Program-made: the position numbers and the translations under genes
Notes under the pieces: generated by a model
What the model saw: only the letters and a program-made list of their open reading frames with translations
Database searches by the model: none
Told to the model about the DNA's origin: nothing
NCBI RefSeq assembly: GCF_018361265.1
Contig: NZ_JAFLNH010000001.1
Coordinates: 1,674,001 to 1,738,000, forward strand
DNA: 64,000 bases
Direction: 5' to 3'
Origin: Mycobacterium sp. SM1
Lineage (GTDB): Bacteria > Actinomycetota > Actinomycetes > Mycobacteriales > Mycobacteriaceae
Shown here: positions 35,575 to 44,871 of the stretch, piece after piece
How positions within the stretch are numbered: the first letter of the stretch is position 1
Layout of the letters: each line of letters opens with the position of its first letter

Positions 35575-37237
35575 TGGCTCTTCTGACGCTTCCGTGGGCC
35601 GGTTGTTGATGGAAGGGGCGCACGTCGTTGTGGCTTAAGGTTTCTGGCTTGTGGAAGGTCAGGAACCAAAGGAGCCAACAACGACGTGCGCAATGTGAGG
35701 CTATGGCGTGCGCTGCTGGGTGTCGAGCAGCGCACCGTGATCGAAGACATCGAGTTCGAGGGGTTCGGGCAGGAAGACGCCGACGGCGACACGCTGGTGG
35801 TGGCGCGGGTGCGGCCGCGAAGTGGTGTTTCGCGCCGTTGTGGCCGCTGCGGTCGCAGGGCGCCCTGGTATGACCGGGGTGAGGGTCGGCGCCGGTGGCG
35901 GGGCCTGGATTGGGGCACGATGCAGGTGGTGCTGGAGGCCGATGCGCCGCGGGTGAACTGCCCCGCCCATGGGCCTACGGTGGTGGCGGTGCCGTGGGCG
36001 CGCCACCATGGCGGGCACACTTTGGCCTTTGATGACACGGTGGCCTGGCTGGCGGTGGCGTGTTCGAAAACCGCGGTGTGCGAGTTGATGCGGGTCGCCT
36101 GGCGCACCGTAGGGGCGATCGTGGCGAGGGTGTGGGCCGACACGGAGAAGAGGATCGACCGGTTTGCGGGTCTGCGTCGGATCGGCATCGATGAGATCTC
36201 CTATAAGCGTCACCACAAGTACCTCACGGTGGCGGTTGACCACGACAGCGGCCGGCTGGTGTGGGCCGCCCCGGGCCGCGACACCAAGACGCTGCGGCGG
36301 TTTTTCGACGCTCTGGGCGCCCAGCGGTGCGCGCAGATCACCCATGTGTCCGCCGATGCGGCGGAGTGGATTGCCGATGTGGTCGCCGAGCGCTGCGCGG
36401 GCGCGATCCGCTGCGCAGATCCATTTCATGTGCTGGCCTGGGCCACCGAGGCGCTGGACGCCGAGCGGCGCCGGGCCTGAAACGACGCGCGAGCGATCGC
36501 GCGCGGCGAGCCCAAGTGGGGCCGTGGTCGGCCCAGCAGGAACACCGCGCCGCGGCCGGGTCATGAACGAGCACGGCGGCTCAAAGCCGCCCGCTATGCA
36601 CTGTGGAAAAACCCCGAAGACCTCACCGAACGCCAAACCGCCAAACTGGCCTGGATCGCCAAGACCGACACCCGGCTCTACCGCGCGTACCTGCTCAAAG
36701 AGGGCCTGCGGCATGTGTTTTCGGTCAAAGGCCAGGACGGCAAAGACGCCCTCGACAAGTGGATCTCCTGGGCGCGGCGCTGCCGCATCCCGGTCTTCGT
36801 CGAGCTGGCCGGCCGCATCAAACGCCACCGCGAGGCCATCGACGCCGCCCTCGACCACGGCCTGTCCCAAGGATTGATCGAATCCACCAACACCAAGATC
36901 CGCCTGCTCACCCGCATCGCATTCGGATTCCACAACCCCGCCGCGCTGATCGCCCTGGCCATGCTCGCCCTCGGCGGCCACCGCCCCACCCTGCCCGGCC
37001 GCGGCTCACACCCCTCCACCAGGGCACCCCTCGGGTTTCCCCTCTCAGACGTCGCCGATTCTGCGCTACCCGCTCGTCGGTGTCCATGTCGTTCCGCCTC
37101 GCTGCGCTCGGGGGCTCCACATGGACACCTCCCACCCGGGCAGCGCTACAGGCAACTATCGCGGAAGCGAGCACAAACGAATTCAACCATCAGATCACGG
37201 CCCCGAATCGGCCCCACCCACCCACGGATACGTCAGG
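35575..37237 (+). mobile_element. ISL3-type insertion sequence, inserted in an IS3 element
   Basis: Terminal inverted repeats: left GGCTCTTCTGACGCTTCCGT (35575) and right, inverted, GGCCCTCCTGACGTATCCGT near 37237. The left border is confirmed because the other copy of the arsR region diverges here (54184). The right end cuts an IS3 orfB after the codons for REVNKK. Confidence 0.8.
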
Positions 37238-37254
37238 AGGGCCCTTTTTGTTGA
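35686..37254 (+). pseudogene. ISL3-family transposase with an internal TGA
   Basis: N-terminal zinc-ribbon with CGRCG and the segment APRVNCPAHGPTVVAVPWAR, then the DDE core: GLRRIGIDEISYKRHHKYLT, THVSADAAEWIADVV, CADPFHVLAWATEALDAERR, and C-terminal SQGLIESTNTKIRLLTRIAF. The frame is complete but stopped by TGA at 36478-36480, where the family has Trp (RRAWNDAR). The distal frame stays open past the element's right end, so the natural stop is unclear. Confidence 0.85.
37079..37129. repeat. Perfect inverted repeat, 11-bp stem
   Basis: GGTGTCCATGT (37079-37089) pairs with ACATGGACACC (37119-37129) around a 29-base loop containing the near-palindrome CCTCGCTGCGCTCGGGG. It lies between the ISL3 transposase core and the right end of the element. 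It could be a transcription terminator or a mobile hairpin repeat. Confidence 0.55.
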
Positions 37255-37494
37255 CCTCACGGCCCTCATCGTGGCGCAACGCCGCCCAGGCGCGCCGAAA
37301 CCCATGGCACGGATGTTTGGTGGCATAGGAGCGCAGCCAGGCCCGCAGATCGGCATCCGGGTCGGCCGGGGTCTGCGCGACCGGAGTGCGCCGGTAGGTA
37401 GAACGAGCCAGCCCAACCGCCTTGCACGCCAACCGCTCCGACATGCTCACCACCTCTTTGAGCATGTCCACGGCGCGACGCTTGGCGGCCGGGC
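37238..37494 (-). pseudogene. IS3-type OrfB, N-terminal fragment
   Basis: Encodes VDMLKEVVSMSERLACKAVG, STYRRTPVAQTPADPDADLR and HGFRRAWAALRHDEGREVNK, the HTH_21 portion of an IS3 OrfB. The catalytic integrase domain is absent. Confidence 0.85.
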
Positions 37495-37785
37495 TCAGAA
37501 TTTTCCCTTCGCAACCTCCCGCAACGCATCCTTTTCCAACTCCGCCTCGGCCAGCAGCCGCTTCAACCTCGCGTTCTGCTCCCGCAACTCCTTGAGCTGC
37601 CTGGCGGCATCGATATCCATCCCGCCATAGGTGCGCCGCCAGTTATACAGCGTCGCCGGCGACACCTCCAGCTCGGCGGCGATCTCCTCACCGGTCTTGC
37701 CTGCCGCCCCCAGCTCATCCGCACGGCGCAGCTTGCGCACGATGTCCTCCGCGGAATGCCGCTTCCGACCAGCCATGTGTTTCAT
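37495..37785 (-). CDS. IS3-type OrfA
   Basis: A 96-residue helix-turn-helix protein: GRKRHSAEDIVRKLRRADEL, KTGEEIAAELEVSPATLYNW, then a leucine-zipper (LKELREQNARLKRLLAEAEL) and the ending EKDALREVAKGKF, all typical of IS3 OrfA. ATG at 37785 follows GGAAGGG. Intact, but its OrfB is truncated so the element cannot move by itself. Confidence 0.9.
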   Translation of the reverse strand: MKHMAGRKRHSAEDIVRKLRRADELGAAGKTGEEIAAELEVSPATLYNWRRTYGGMDIDAARQLKELREQNARLKRLLAEAELEKDALREVAKGKF

Positions 37786-37859
37786 CGTCCCTTCCACCCC
37801 CATCCACGGGGGCCACAGGACTCTAAAACAAGGCGGACTCATTCACCGGGAACACCCCA

Positions 37860-39218
37860 GTACGACCCATGCTCAATGTAGTCCCTGAGGCCGGCGTCGG
37901 TGATGGCTCGGCTGTGCCGGTCGCGTTGGCGGGCCCGGTGTCCTCGGTGATCGATGAGATCGTGCGCGAGGGCGCACAGCGGATGCTGGCGGCGGCGTTG
38001 CGGGCCGAGGTAGCCGGCTACTGCGCGCGGTTCGCCGATGAGCGCGACGAGAACGGGTATCGGTTGGTGGTCCGCAACGGGTATCACGAGCCGCGGGAGG
38101 TGACCACTGCCGCGGGGGTGATCGAGGTGGTGGCGCCGCGGGTCAACGACCGCCGTGTCGACCCGCAAACCGGTGAGCGGGTGGGGTTCTCGTCGGCGAT
38201 CTTGCCGCCGTGGGCGCGCAAGACCCCGCAGGTCACCGAGGTGTTGCCGCTGCTGTGTCTGCACGGGCTGTCCAGCCAGGATTTCAGGCCGGCGCTGGGG
38301 CAGTTCCTGGGCTCGACCAAGGGCCTGTCGGCCGCGACGATCACCACGTTGACCCAGACCTGGCAGGCCGAGCAGAACGCGTGCGCGGCGCGCGACCTGT
38401 CGAACGTGGACTACGTCTACGTCTGGGCTGATGGCATCCACGTCAATGTGCGCTTGGAGGAGGCCAAGCTGTGCCTTTTGGTGCTGATCGAGGTGCGCGC
38501 GGATGGCCGCAAGGAGCTGGTCGCGCTCGCCGACGGCTACCGTGAGTCGGCCGAGTCGTGGGCGGATCTGCTGCGCGATTGCAAACGGCGCGGCATGCGG
38601 GCAGCGGTGCTGGCGATCGGGGACGGCGCGCTGGGGTTTTGGGGCGCGCTGCGCGACGTCTTCCCCGAGACCAAAGAGCAGCGCTGTTGGTTCCATAAGA
38701 TTGCGAATGTTATTGCTGCGCTCCCGAAGTCGGCACATCCCGGGGCGAAGAAAGCCTTGGCGGAGATCTGGAACGCCCAAGACAAACGTCACGCGCTGGA
38801 CGCGGTGAAAAACTTCGAGGCGGCCTACGGCGCCAAGTACTCGAAAGCGGTCGCCAAGATCACCGACGACCTCGATCAACTGCTGGCCTTCTACGACTTC
38901 CCGGCCGAACATTGGGTACATTTGCGCACGACAAATCCGATCGTTATCTCGAGTCGACCTTCGCCACCGTGCGCAACCGCAGCAAGATCACCAAGGGGCC
39001 GGGTTCGCGCGCAGCCGGAATCGCCATGGCCTACAAGCTGATCGAGGCAGCCCAGTCACGCTGGCGCGCGGTGAACGCACCCCACTTGGTCGCCCTCGTC
39101 CGTGCTGGCGCGAGGTTCGAGAACGGCAAGCTCGTCGAGCGCCCCGACGAACCGATCGCTGACGAGACCCGGGAGGAGGCCGCCTGAAAAATCTTGATCC
39201 ACAGGTATTGACAATTGC
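37860..39218 (+). mobile_element. IS256-type insertion sequence no. 3
   Basis: The right end reads TTGATCCACAGGTATTGACA, after which the coupling-protein remnant begins. A matching left repeat was not found; only 27 bases separate the IS3 end from the transposase ATG, so the left end has probably been lost to the IS3 insertion. Confidence 0.7.
37869..39187 (+). pseudogene. IS256-family transposase with an 8-bp insertion
   Basis: N-terminal VVRNGYHEPREVTTAAGVIE, the first Asp in YVYVWADGIHVNVRLEEAKL, second Asp in AVLAIGDGALGFWGALRDVF, QRCWFHKIANVIAALPKSAH and the Glu region TTNPIESTFATVRNRSKITK. Between ATC and GAG of the last motif eight extra bases (GTTATCTC) occur at about 38942, shifting the frame. 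The rest of the C-terminus continues in the other frame to 39187. The indel lands exactly at the catalytic Glu motif. Confidence 0.87.
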
Positions 39219-39480
39219 TCACGAAACCTGGCTCGTCTCCTACCTCATCACCGGCATTGCGGAGGCCTACCTGCTCGGCTTCTACGGGTGGCACGCCGCG
39301 CACCGTCAGCGCCGCAAATCCGCCGCGGCCGCCGCCGGCCAGGGCGCCCGACCCGGACGCGCGGCTGGGAACTCATCACATTGAATCCCTGGTGGCAGCA
39401 GCGCAGTACCTACGGTCTTTAGCCTCCCGCCCGGCCCTGGTGGGCCGGTTGGGTCCGGTGTCATACCGCGGTAAGACACT
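39219..39480 (+). pseudogene. Coupling-protein (TraD-like) remnant, internally deleted
   Basis: The first 130 bases match 55034-55165 (start of the TraD-like gene) and the rest matches about 56472-56580 (its 3' end), with the roughly 1.3 kb encoding the ATPase domain removed. It confirms that this region is a damaged second copy of the 55-57 kb segment. Confidence 0.75.
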
Positions 39481-39481
39481 G

Positions 39482-39631
39482 GTGGGCGTGGATGCGGGGT
39501 GGCTGGCGCGTTACGGCGCGAATTACGCGACTGACGCTGAGCGCAAGGCCGCCTACCGCGACTTTAAAGCCAACCTGGCGGCCCTGGCGGCCCTGGCGGA
39601 GGTTTTCGACCACAGCGCCGCGCTGCGGTGA
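39482..39631 (+). CDS. Small ORF upstream of resolvase (copy 1)
   Basis: Encodes about 49 residues including [20 protein letters not shown] and [20 protein letters not shown]. Its stop overlaps the GTG start of the resolvase gene (GTGA). Compared with the copy at 56596 it has a 9-bp in-frame tandem duplication (AAL repeated). Function unknown. Confidence 0.5.
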   Translation: MGVDAGWLARYGANYATDAERKAAYRDFKANLAALAALAEVFDHSAALR

Positions 39632-40068
39632 GCGTTTTGGGCTATGCGCGGGTCTCCACCGCGCACCAAAACCCCGATATGCAGATTCAGGCGTTGAAAG
39701 CGGCTGGGGAGGAGTGTATCTGGACTGAAACCATGTCGGGCGGTCGCGACGACCGCCCGCGGTTCGGCGCGCTGCTGGGCTACGCGCGCCCCGGTGATGT
39801 GGTGTTGGTGTGGCGGCTGGACCGGCTGGGCCGCTCCTTGTCGCACCTGCTGAAAATTGCCGGCGAGCTGGAGGCCCGCGGAATCGAGCTGCGCTCGCTG
39901 ACCGAGGCCATCGACACCAGCAGCGCCGGCGGGCGGCTGCTGTTTCACGTGTTCGCCGCGGTCGCCCACTTCGAGCGCGCACTGGCCGCCGAGCGGTCGG
40001 CCGCCGGAGGCGCGACGAGAATAGGAGGAGCTGCTGTTATGCCCCCAATCTCGCTGACAACAGCGTAG
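39628..40068 (+). pseudogene. Serine resolvase, C-terminally truncated (copy 1)
   Basis: Resolvase/invertase catalytic domain: VLGYARVSTAHQNPDMQIQA with the nucleophile Ser, LVWRLDRLGRSLSHLLKIAG and the E-helix AGGRLLFHVFAAVAHFERAL. From about 40010 the sequence departs from the intact copy at 56733, so the C-terminal helix-turn-helix is lost and replaced by ATRIGGAAVMPPISLTTA. Likely non-functional for site recognition. Confidence 0.85.
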
Positions 40069-40079
40069 GTTCGATTCCC

Positions 40080-40958
40080 ATGAACGACGGCGCGGACCAC
40101 ACCACGGGAGTCGCCGCCGCGGCCGATGCGACCGCCATCGTCTCGGACGGATCGTCGACCGAGATCGCCGCGTTGGCGTGGTCAAGGGAAGCCGAAACCG
40201 AGGAAGCTGCCGAAAACGCCGAACGCGCCAATTGGCGTTGGCGGCTGCGCTGGGCGAGTCTGGTGGCACTGGTGTGCGTCATGGCGTTGGCTACCGGGTG
40301 GCTTTCGTTGGCGCTCTATCGCGAAGACTTCACGCACTCGATCCCAAACGCGCGGCCGGCTACGGTGAAATCGGCGCCACAACCGGCACCGGCACCCGCG
40401 CCGACCAAGTCCGTGCCGATCGCAGCGCCGCCGACTGTGACGGCACTCCCTCCGGCACCGTCTGCGGCCCCGGCTAGCCCCTACGCCACCTTGGTGGGCA
40501 AGTGGGTAGGACATGAGCGGGAGCTGACCGTCTCCGCTGACGGGGGTGTCGAGATAGTCATCCCCGACTTTCCAGCGTGCCCTACATGCAGCATGGCCTC
40601 GATGCCCGATGCCACCATCCACGTCGGCTTGACCTCGTACAACGGAACAGCAGATGGCGCACCTGATGGGAGGACGTTTTTCGGCTACGTCAAGGACAGC
40701 TCAGATGCCCGTGTGATCCCTGCAGGCCTGCCTGTCGAAGTCGATGTGACGAACGCAAGCGACTACAACGCCCGGCTTAGTGAACGATTTTGCGCTCGAA
40801 CGGGGGTGTGCCCTCCTGAGCGCACCGCGCCAGGCCGTGTACTCACCGTCACCATCGATGGCGACCGCGTCGGTGCGATGAACGCAGGGCATCAATTGGG
40901 TGATCAGGTTCCATTCTGCGACAAAGCCGCGGACAAAGCCTCAGTGTGCGGAGCATGA
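40080..40958 (+). CDS. Membrane-anchored extracytoplasmic protein, unknown
   Basis: A 292-residue protein: acidic Ala-rich cytoplasmic N-terminus, a single membrane segment (WASLVALVCVMALATGWLSL, about residues 59-78), an Ala/Pro-rich linker (QPAPAPAPTKSVPIAAPPTV) and a C-terminal domain with six Cys residues (FPACPTCSM, RFCARTGVCPP, PFCDK, ASVCGA) that could form disulfides outside the membrane. I do not recognise the domain. Part of its membrane-segment DNA recurs at 41214-41293. It lies in the 7.8 kb that interrupts backbone copy 1. Confidence 0.65.
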   Translation: MNDGADHTTGVAAAADATAIVSDGSSTEIAALAWSREAETEEAAENAERANWRWRLRWASLVALVCVMALATGWLSLALYREDFTHSIPNARPATVKSAPQPAPAPAPTKSVPIAAPPTVTALPPAPSAAPASPYATLVGKWVGHERELTVSADGGVEIVIPDFPACPTCSMASMPDATIHVGLTSYNGTADGAPDGRTFFGYVKDSSDARVIPAGLPVEVDVTNASDYNARLSERFCARTGVCPPERTAPGRVLTVTIDGDRVGAMNAGHQLGDQVPFCDKAADKASVCGA

Positions 40959-40974
40959 GATAGATTTGAAATGG

Positions 40975-41110
40975 GGCATGACCCCGTTTGGTGGACACAC
41001 GGTCAGGCGGCTTGTGCCGTCTGAGTGAGTCGGTTCTCGAACTCGACGGAGCAAATCATACCCAGGGCTGAATGGCGACTGAGTCGTTGCCTCATCTGCG
41101 GATGCGCGCG
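40975..41110 (-). pseudogene. IS3-type OrfB C-terminal remnant
   Basis: On the minus strand: RHSALGMICSVEFENRLTQT then AQAA and a stop, the standard end of an IS3-family OrfB, followed by TGTCCACCAAACGGGGTCAT, the IS right end. Confidence 0.7.
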
Positions 41111-41185
41111 TAGGGACGGTGTTCATAGGCTGCAGCGCGGTTGTGGTGGCTGGGTCGAGCGGGGTTTGGTGCAGCCGGGCCGCTG

Positions 41186-41293
41186 GGCGCGTTGCTGGGC
41201 TACGCGCGCCCCGGCACTGGTGTGCGTCATGGCGTTGGCTACCGGGTGGCTTTCGTTGGCGCTCTATCGCGAAGACTTCACGCACGCGATCCC
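41186..41293 (+). repeat. Chimeric repeat: resolvase fragment joined to membrane-segment fragment
   Basis: About 28 bases match the resolvase gene (GCTGGGCTACGCGCGCCCCG, mate about 39772-39797), immediately followed by about 80 bases matching 40264-40345 (the membrane segment of the preceding gene). The surrounding 41111-41354 holds no gene. Confidence 0.65.
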
Positions 41294-41354
41294 GTCTGTA
41301 GACGGCCTAGGTTGACGTTCTCGGTCTCGGCTACCACGCTGTTTTGGTAACCAT

Positions 41355-41669
41355 TCAGTTTGTCAGCCACTGCAGTACGCCGCCATGTCCCGAGCAGGTG
41401 CCGCTGTGGTGGGTGCTGAAGGAGTAGTCGCCATCTCGGCAGATCGCGGTAGCCCCCGCAGGCGGGCTGCCCACGAGGCCGGGCGCACCGCCAGGGGGTA
41501 GACCCGACGATGGGTCGGGGATGCATTGGCCATCCGAGTTCTGGTACTCGCCCGCAGCGCAACCAGCCAGAACCGTAGTCGGCCCGCTCGCAACGACCGC
41601 AGGGGCAGCACCCAACGCTGCCGCTGCAAACACCGACGCGATAGCGAGGATCCAAATCCGCATGCGCAT
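41355..41669 (-). CDS. DUF3761-type secreted protein
   Basis: A 104-residue protein with an N-terminal signal peptide ([20 protein letters not shown]) and a Cys-rich mature part: [20 protein letters not shown], then [20 protein letters not shown] and GGVLQW, the pattern of the DUF3761 family. Role unknown; exported. ATG at 41669. The reading frame is also open upstream into the kinase remnant, so a fused read-through product is possible. Confidence 0.75.
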   Translation of the reverse strand: MRMRIWILAIASVFAAAALGAAPAVVASGPTTVLAGCAAGEYQNSDGQCIPDPSSGLPPGGAPGLVGSPPAGATAICRDGDYSFSTHHSGTCSGHGGVLQWLTN

Positions 41670-41984
41670 TACCACTCCACCGCGCCTACCGAGGGCGCAC
41701 GCCGGTTCTGGACGCACCTCGGCGCGGTCGCAGCCAGACTTGCACACTCTTGTGTCAATATGCCAGAGGATGTGGTGAAGGTGATGGGTGGTGAAGGTGC
41801 TAGGGCGGGCGCAGCAGTTGGCCGCGATTAACGGCGCGCCGGGCCATCGGCTCGATTTCACCCCAGCTGGGCGCCTGAGTCCACTGGTCGATCTCCGGGA
41901 TATGGACAAGCCAGAACCGCTCACCACGGCTGGCGAGCGCCCGATACGTCTGCACTCCACCAGTGTCGTAGTGCGGTGAGACAC

Positions 41985-42140
41985 TGGTGGGCGTGGACGC
42001 GGGTGAGCATTGGTGGGGCGTGGCTGGCGCGGTACGGCGCGGATTACGCGACGGACGCCGAGCGCAAGGCCGCCTACCGTGACTTTAAAGCCAACCTGGC
42101 GGCACTGGGCGAGGTTTTCGACCACAGCGACGGCGGTGAC
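41985..42140 (+). repeat. Fragment of the small ORF upstream of the resolvase
   Basis: Encodes [20 protein letters not shown] and [19 protein letters not shown], matching 39520-39620 and 56630-56725. It is a third, isolated piece of the resolvase-upstream region, abutting the kinase gene. Confidence 0.75.
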
Positions 42141-43013
42141 GCCAGCCTCGGTGGGGCGATCACTTTCCGCGTCGCCGGCGGCCCGCTCACTGAGGTTGGT
42201 GGCAAAGTCGCAGCACCGGTCGAACCGGTCGGCGGGGTCCTTGGCCAACGCTATTGACAACACCTGATCGAGGTACGCCAACTCCGGGCGCCGATCACTG
42301 AGCTTTGGCAGTGCTGCGTCGAGGTGTTGGCTGATGACTGCTACCGGGTTGGAATGCTGATACGGCGGTGCGCCCGTGAGGAGGTGAAACGCGGTGGCGG
42401 CCAGCGCGTACTGGTCCGCGCGCCCGTCGATGTCCGCGCCCATCAACTGCTCAGGTGCGGCGTAGGCCACCGTTCCCACGGTGAAATTGGTTGCGGTAAG
42501 TCTACTAATGTCAGCGAGTGGTCGCGCAATGCCGAAGTCGGCCAGTAGGATTCGTCGCTTACCGTCCTCAGGCTCGGTGAGCAAGATGTTGGCGGGCTTG
42601 ACATCGCGATGCAACAGGCCGCGGTGGTGGGCGTAGTCGAGCGCGTCAGCGACGGCGGTGACGATGGCGCACACGTCGCTTATTGGCATCCCGGCCGGGT
42701 AGTGGTCTTTGACCAGTTGCGCGGCGTCGGTGCCCTCGACGTAGTCCATCGAGATCCACAGGTGGCCATCGAACTCGCCGCGGTCATGCACCCCGACGAT
42801 GTTCGGGTGCCATAGTGTCGCGGCCAGGTCGGCTTCGCGGTGAAACCTCTCGCGGAAGTCAGTGTCCGCTGTTACCGCCTCGGAGATGACTTTTAGCGCG
42901 TCGCGCCGCGGCAACCTGGGGTGCTGAGCAAGATAGACGTCGGCCATCCCGCCAGCACCCAGTAGCCGCAGGATTGCGTACCCCGCGATGGTCGTGCCAA
43001 CCGCCACTGCCAT
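42135..43013 (-). pseudogene. Ser/Thr protein kinase (Pkn type), truncated after the kinase domain
   Basis: The catalytic domain is intact: Gly loop [13 protein letters not shown], Lys41 in DALKVIS, HRD 135-137 in [17 protein letters not shown] 159-161 in [11 protein letters not shown] and the APE motif in YAAPEQLMG. After [20 protein letters not shown] the frame enters antisense sequence of the small-ORF/resolvase region (42140-41985) and stays open to 41355. The normal juxtamembrane and sensor parts are absent. ATG at 43013. Kinase activity could persist; membrane sensing could not. Confidence 0.82.
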
Positions 43014-43227
43014 GCGCGGACGGTACCGCGGCCTGCAAGCGACCGTGGCCGAATTCGCCGCCTGAAGGGGTGTGGTCGAGATCTCTGCGAGGGTCCGCCT
43101 TGCGACCACAAGCTGGGCATGTTCGTAGCTACTTCGACCTGAAGGAGTCGGCGGTGGCTGAGTCGCCTCTGATTGGCGAATGAGGCCGTTGCCGTGTTGG
43201 GCCCAGACTGGTCCGCGTAATGGCCGA

Positions 43228-43720
43228 TCACGCGGTTAGTGCGCTGATCTTGACCAGGTTGTGGGCGAAAACTCCATGTCCGGTCCAGATCGGGGTGCCT
43301 TCGGTACCGTCGATGCGGGCGCGGTGCCAGCCGTAGCCGCGTTTGAGGTGGCTGATGCGGCCTTCGCTGCCGGTTCGCCATTTCACAGCGCGGCGGAAGG
43401 GTTTTCAATGCCCTTCGGCGCACTGTGTTTCGGGCGGTCGGCCTTTGCGTGGGATCACGACGTTCGTCACGCCGCGATCGGTGAGCGGCTCGCGCCATCC
43501 GAGGTGACGGCCGCGACCCGCTGGCGGGTCTGGGCCACGATCTGCCGGGTCGCCTTGGGCAGCCCGCTCAGGTGGTTGAGCGCGCGGGCCAGCCGCCGGT
43601 GCCGGCTCCCTGGCCGGCGCGTCGTGTTCGCCGCGTTCACGCAGATCATCGGCCTTGCGGCGGGCCCGGCGCAGCGCCCGCTTGGCATTGGTCAGCAGCC
43701 GTTCGGCCTCATCGGCGGCG
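43228..43720 (-). pseudogene. Transposase remnant with GHGVFAHNLVKI ending
   Basis: The minus strand reads WRTGSEGRISHLKRGYGWHR, RIDGTEGTPIWTGHGVFAHN and LVKISALTA before a stop at 43228, the C-terminus of a large DDE transposase group. The upstream piece (LSGLPKATRQIVAQTRQRVA) is joined to it by an internal deletion and frameshifts. No ends could be assigned. Confidence 0.7.
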
Positions 43721-43797
43721 GTAGCGGCCCAGCTCGGCCTACTGGCCGGCGACCCGCCCTACGGTGGCTTGGGCCTCAATAGCAGATGCTCCTATGT

Positions 43798-44871
43798 TCA
43801 GGCAACGGTTTTTGCGGTCGTTCTTGGTGGCTGCACGGCGTGGAAGATTTCTCGGGCGATGTAGCGTTTGATGCACCGCTTGATCTCGTTTTTCGTCTTG
43901 CCTTCGGCGAGGCGCCTGGTCAGGTAGCCGCGGGTGGGTTGGTGGCGGCGCAGGCGGACGACCAGGATGACGTGCAGGGCTCGGTTGGCGTCGCGGTTAC
44001 CTCCCCGGTTGAGTCGGTGTCGGACGGTTTTGCCGCTGGAGGCTTCCAGCGGGCTGACCCCGCAGAGTTTGGCGAACGCGGCGTCGCTGCTGATCCGGTC
44101 GGGATTGTCGCCGATCGCGGCCAGAAAGGTGGCGGCGGTGTCGGGGCCGACGCCGTAGACGGCACGCAACCGTGGGGCCGCGGTGGCGGTGATGGCGTCG
44201 AGGTGCTGGGCGAGCCGCTGGGCTTCGGTGTCGAGTTCGCGGCAGCGCTTGGCCAGTGCCTTGACCGCGAGGATCACGGCATCGACTGCGCTGCCAAGTA
44301 TTTCGGGCTCTGGGAGTTCTTCGCATGCGGCGATGAGGCGGTCTTTGTAGAAACCTGCGAGTTGTTCGCGCAGTGTTGCGGGGGCGGTGACCAAGAGGTC
44401 TTGCAGGGCGGTGTAGGCCTTGGCGCGGGCACGCACCGCGCTGGTGCGGGCCACGCGCAGGATGCGCACCATCTCCGCGGGGCCGTCGGCGGATTTGGGC
44501 TCACCGAGGGCTTCGCCGGCCAACACGATGGCGGCGGCCCCGGCGGCGTCGGCGTCATCGGATTTGCCGTAGCGCGCCGTGCGCTGGCGTTTGGGGCGAC
44601 CGACCTCGGTGACCGTGATCCCCTCGCCGCGCAGATGGCGGGCCAGGCCGGCGCCGTAGTGACCGGGGCCTTCGATCCCGACCAAAATGAGCTGGCCCAG
44701 CCCGCGCGCCCAGGACAGGAATTGCCGGTATCCGGCGGTGGTGGTTGGCATGCGGTAGCTGCCCAGCGGCCGGCCGAGTGCATCGGCGGCGTGCGCAACA
44801 TGGTGTTGCTTGCCGGTGTCGATGCCGACAGTGACCTGTGGTTGAGTGGATGCGGCGGTGGTGGATTCCAT
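43798..44871 (-). CDS. IS110-family transposase, intact
   Basis: A 357-residue DEDD recombinase: N-terminal RuvC-like domain (VTVGIDTGKQHHVAHAADAL, LILVGIEGPGHYGAGLARHL, RTARYGKSDDADAAGAAAIV) and C-terminal Transposase_20 domain with the catalytic Ser region (AAFAKLCGVSPLEASSGKTV) and RLNRGGNRDANRALHVILVV. Asp in GIDTG, Glu in GIEGPG and the DD of KSDDADA are the DEDD residues. IS110 enzymes work with a bridge RNA from the element's non-coding end. Intact, so possibly active. Confidence 0.93.
   Translation of the reverse strand: MESTTAASTQPQVTVGIDTGKQHHVAHAADALGRPLGSYRMPTTTAGYRQFLSWARGLGQLILVGIEGPGHYGAGLARHLRGEGITVTEVGRPKRQRTARYGKSDDADAAGAAAIVLAGEALGEPKSADGPAEMVRILRVARTSAVRARAKAYTALQDLLVTAPATLREQLAGFYKDRLIAACEELPEPEILGSAVDAVILAVKALAKRCRELDTEAQRLAQHLDAITATAAPRLRAVYGVGPDTAATFLAAIGDNPDRISSDAAFAKLCGVSPLEASSGKTVRHRLNRGGNRDANRALHVILVVRLRRHQPTRGYLTRRLAEGKTKNEIKRCIKRYIAREIFHAVQPPRTTAKTVA

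Larger units (their letters stand above)
37238..37841 (-). mobile_element. IS3-type element truncated by the ISL3 insertion
   Basis: The outer end TGAGTCCGCC lies at 37832-37841. orfA is complete; orfB is cut after about 85 codons by the ISL3 right end. No other end remains. Confidence 0.8.

Noticed and set aside
40055..40080. Possible tRNA 3' fragment (AGGTTCGATTCCC resembles a T-loop), which could mark an attachment site
   Set aside because: The T-stem has a mismatch and no matching acceptor or anticodon arm is found upstream; a partial match of this length can occur by chance.
39810..40080. N-terminal extension of the membrane-anchored protein through the resolvase gene
   Set aside because: The extension is a shadow of the resolvase reading frame; ATG at 40080 starts the real protein.
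42893..43498. 200-residue Arg/Pro-rich minus-strand frame
   Set aside because: It overlaps the kinase start and a transposase remnant in the wrong frame; composition is that of a GC-rich shadow.
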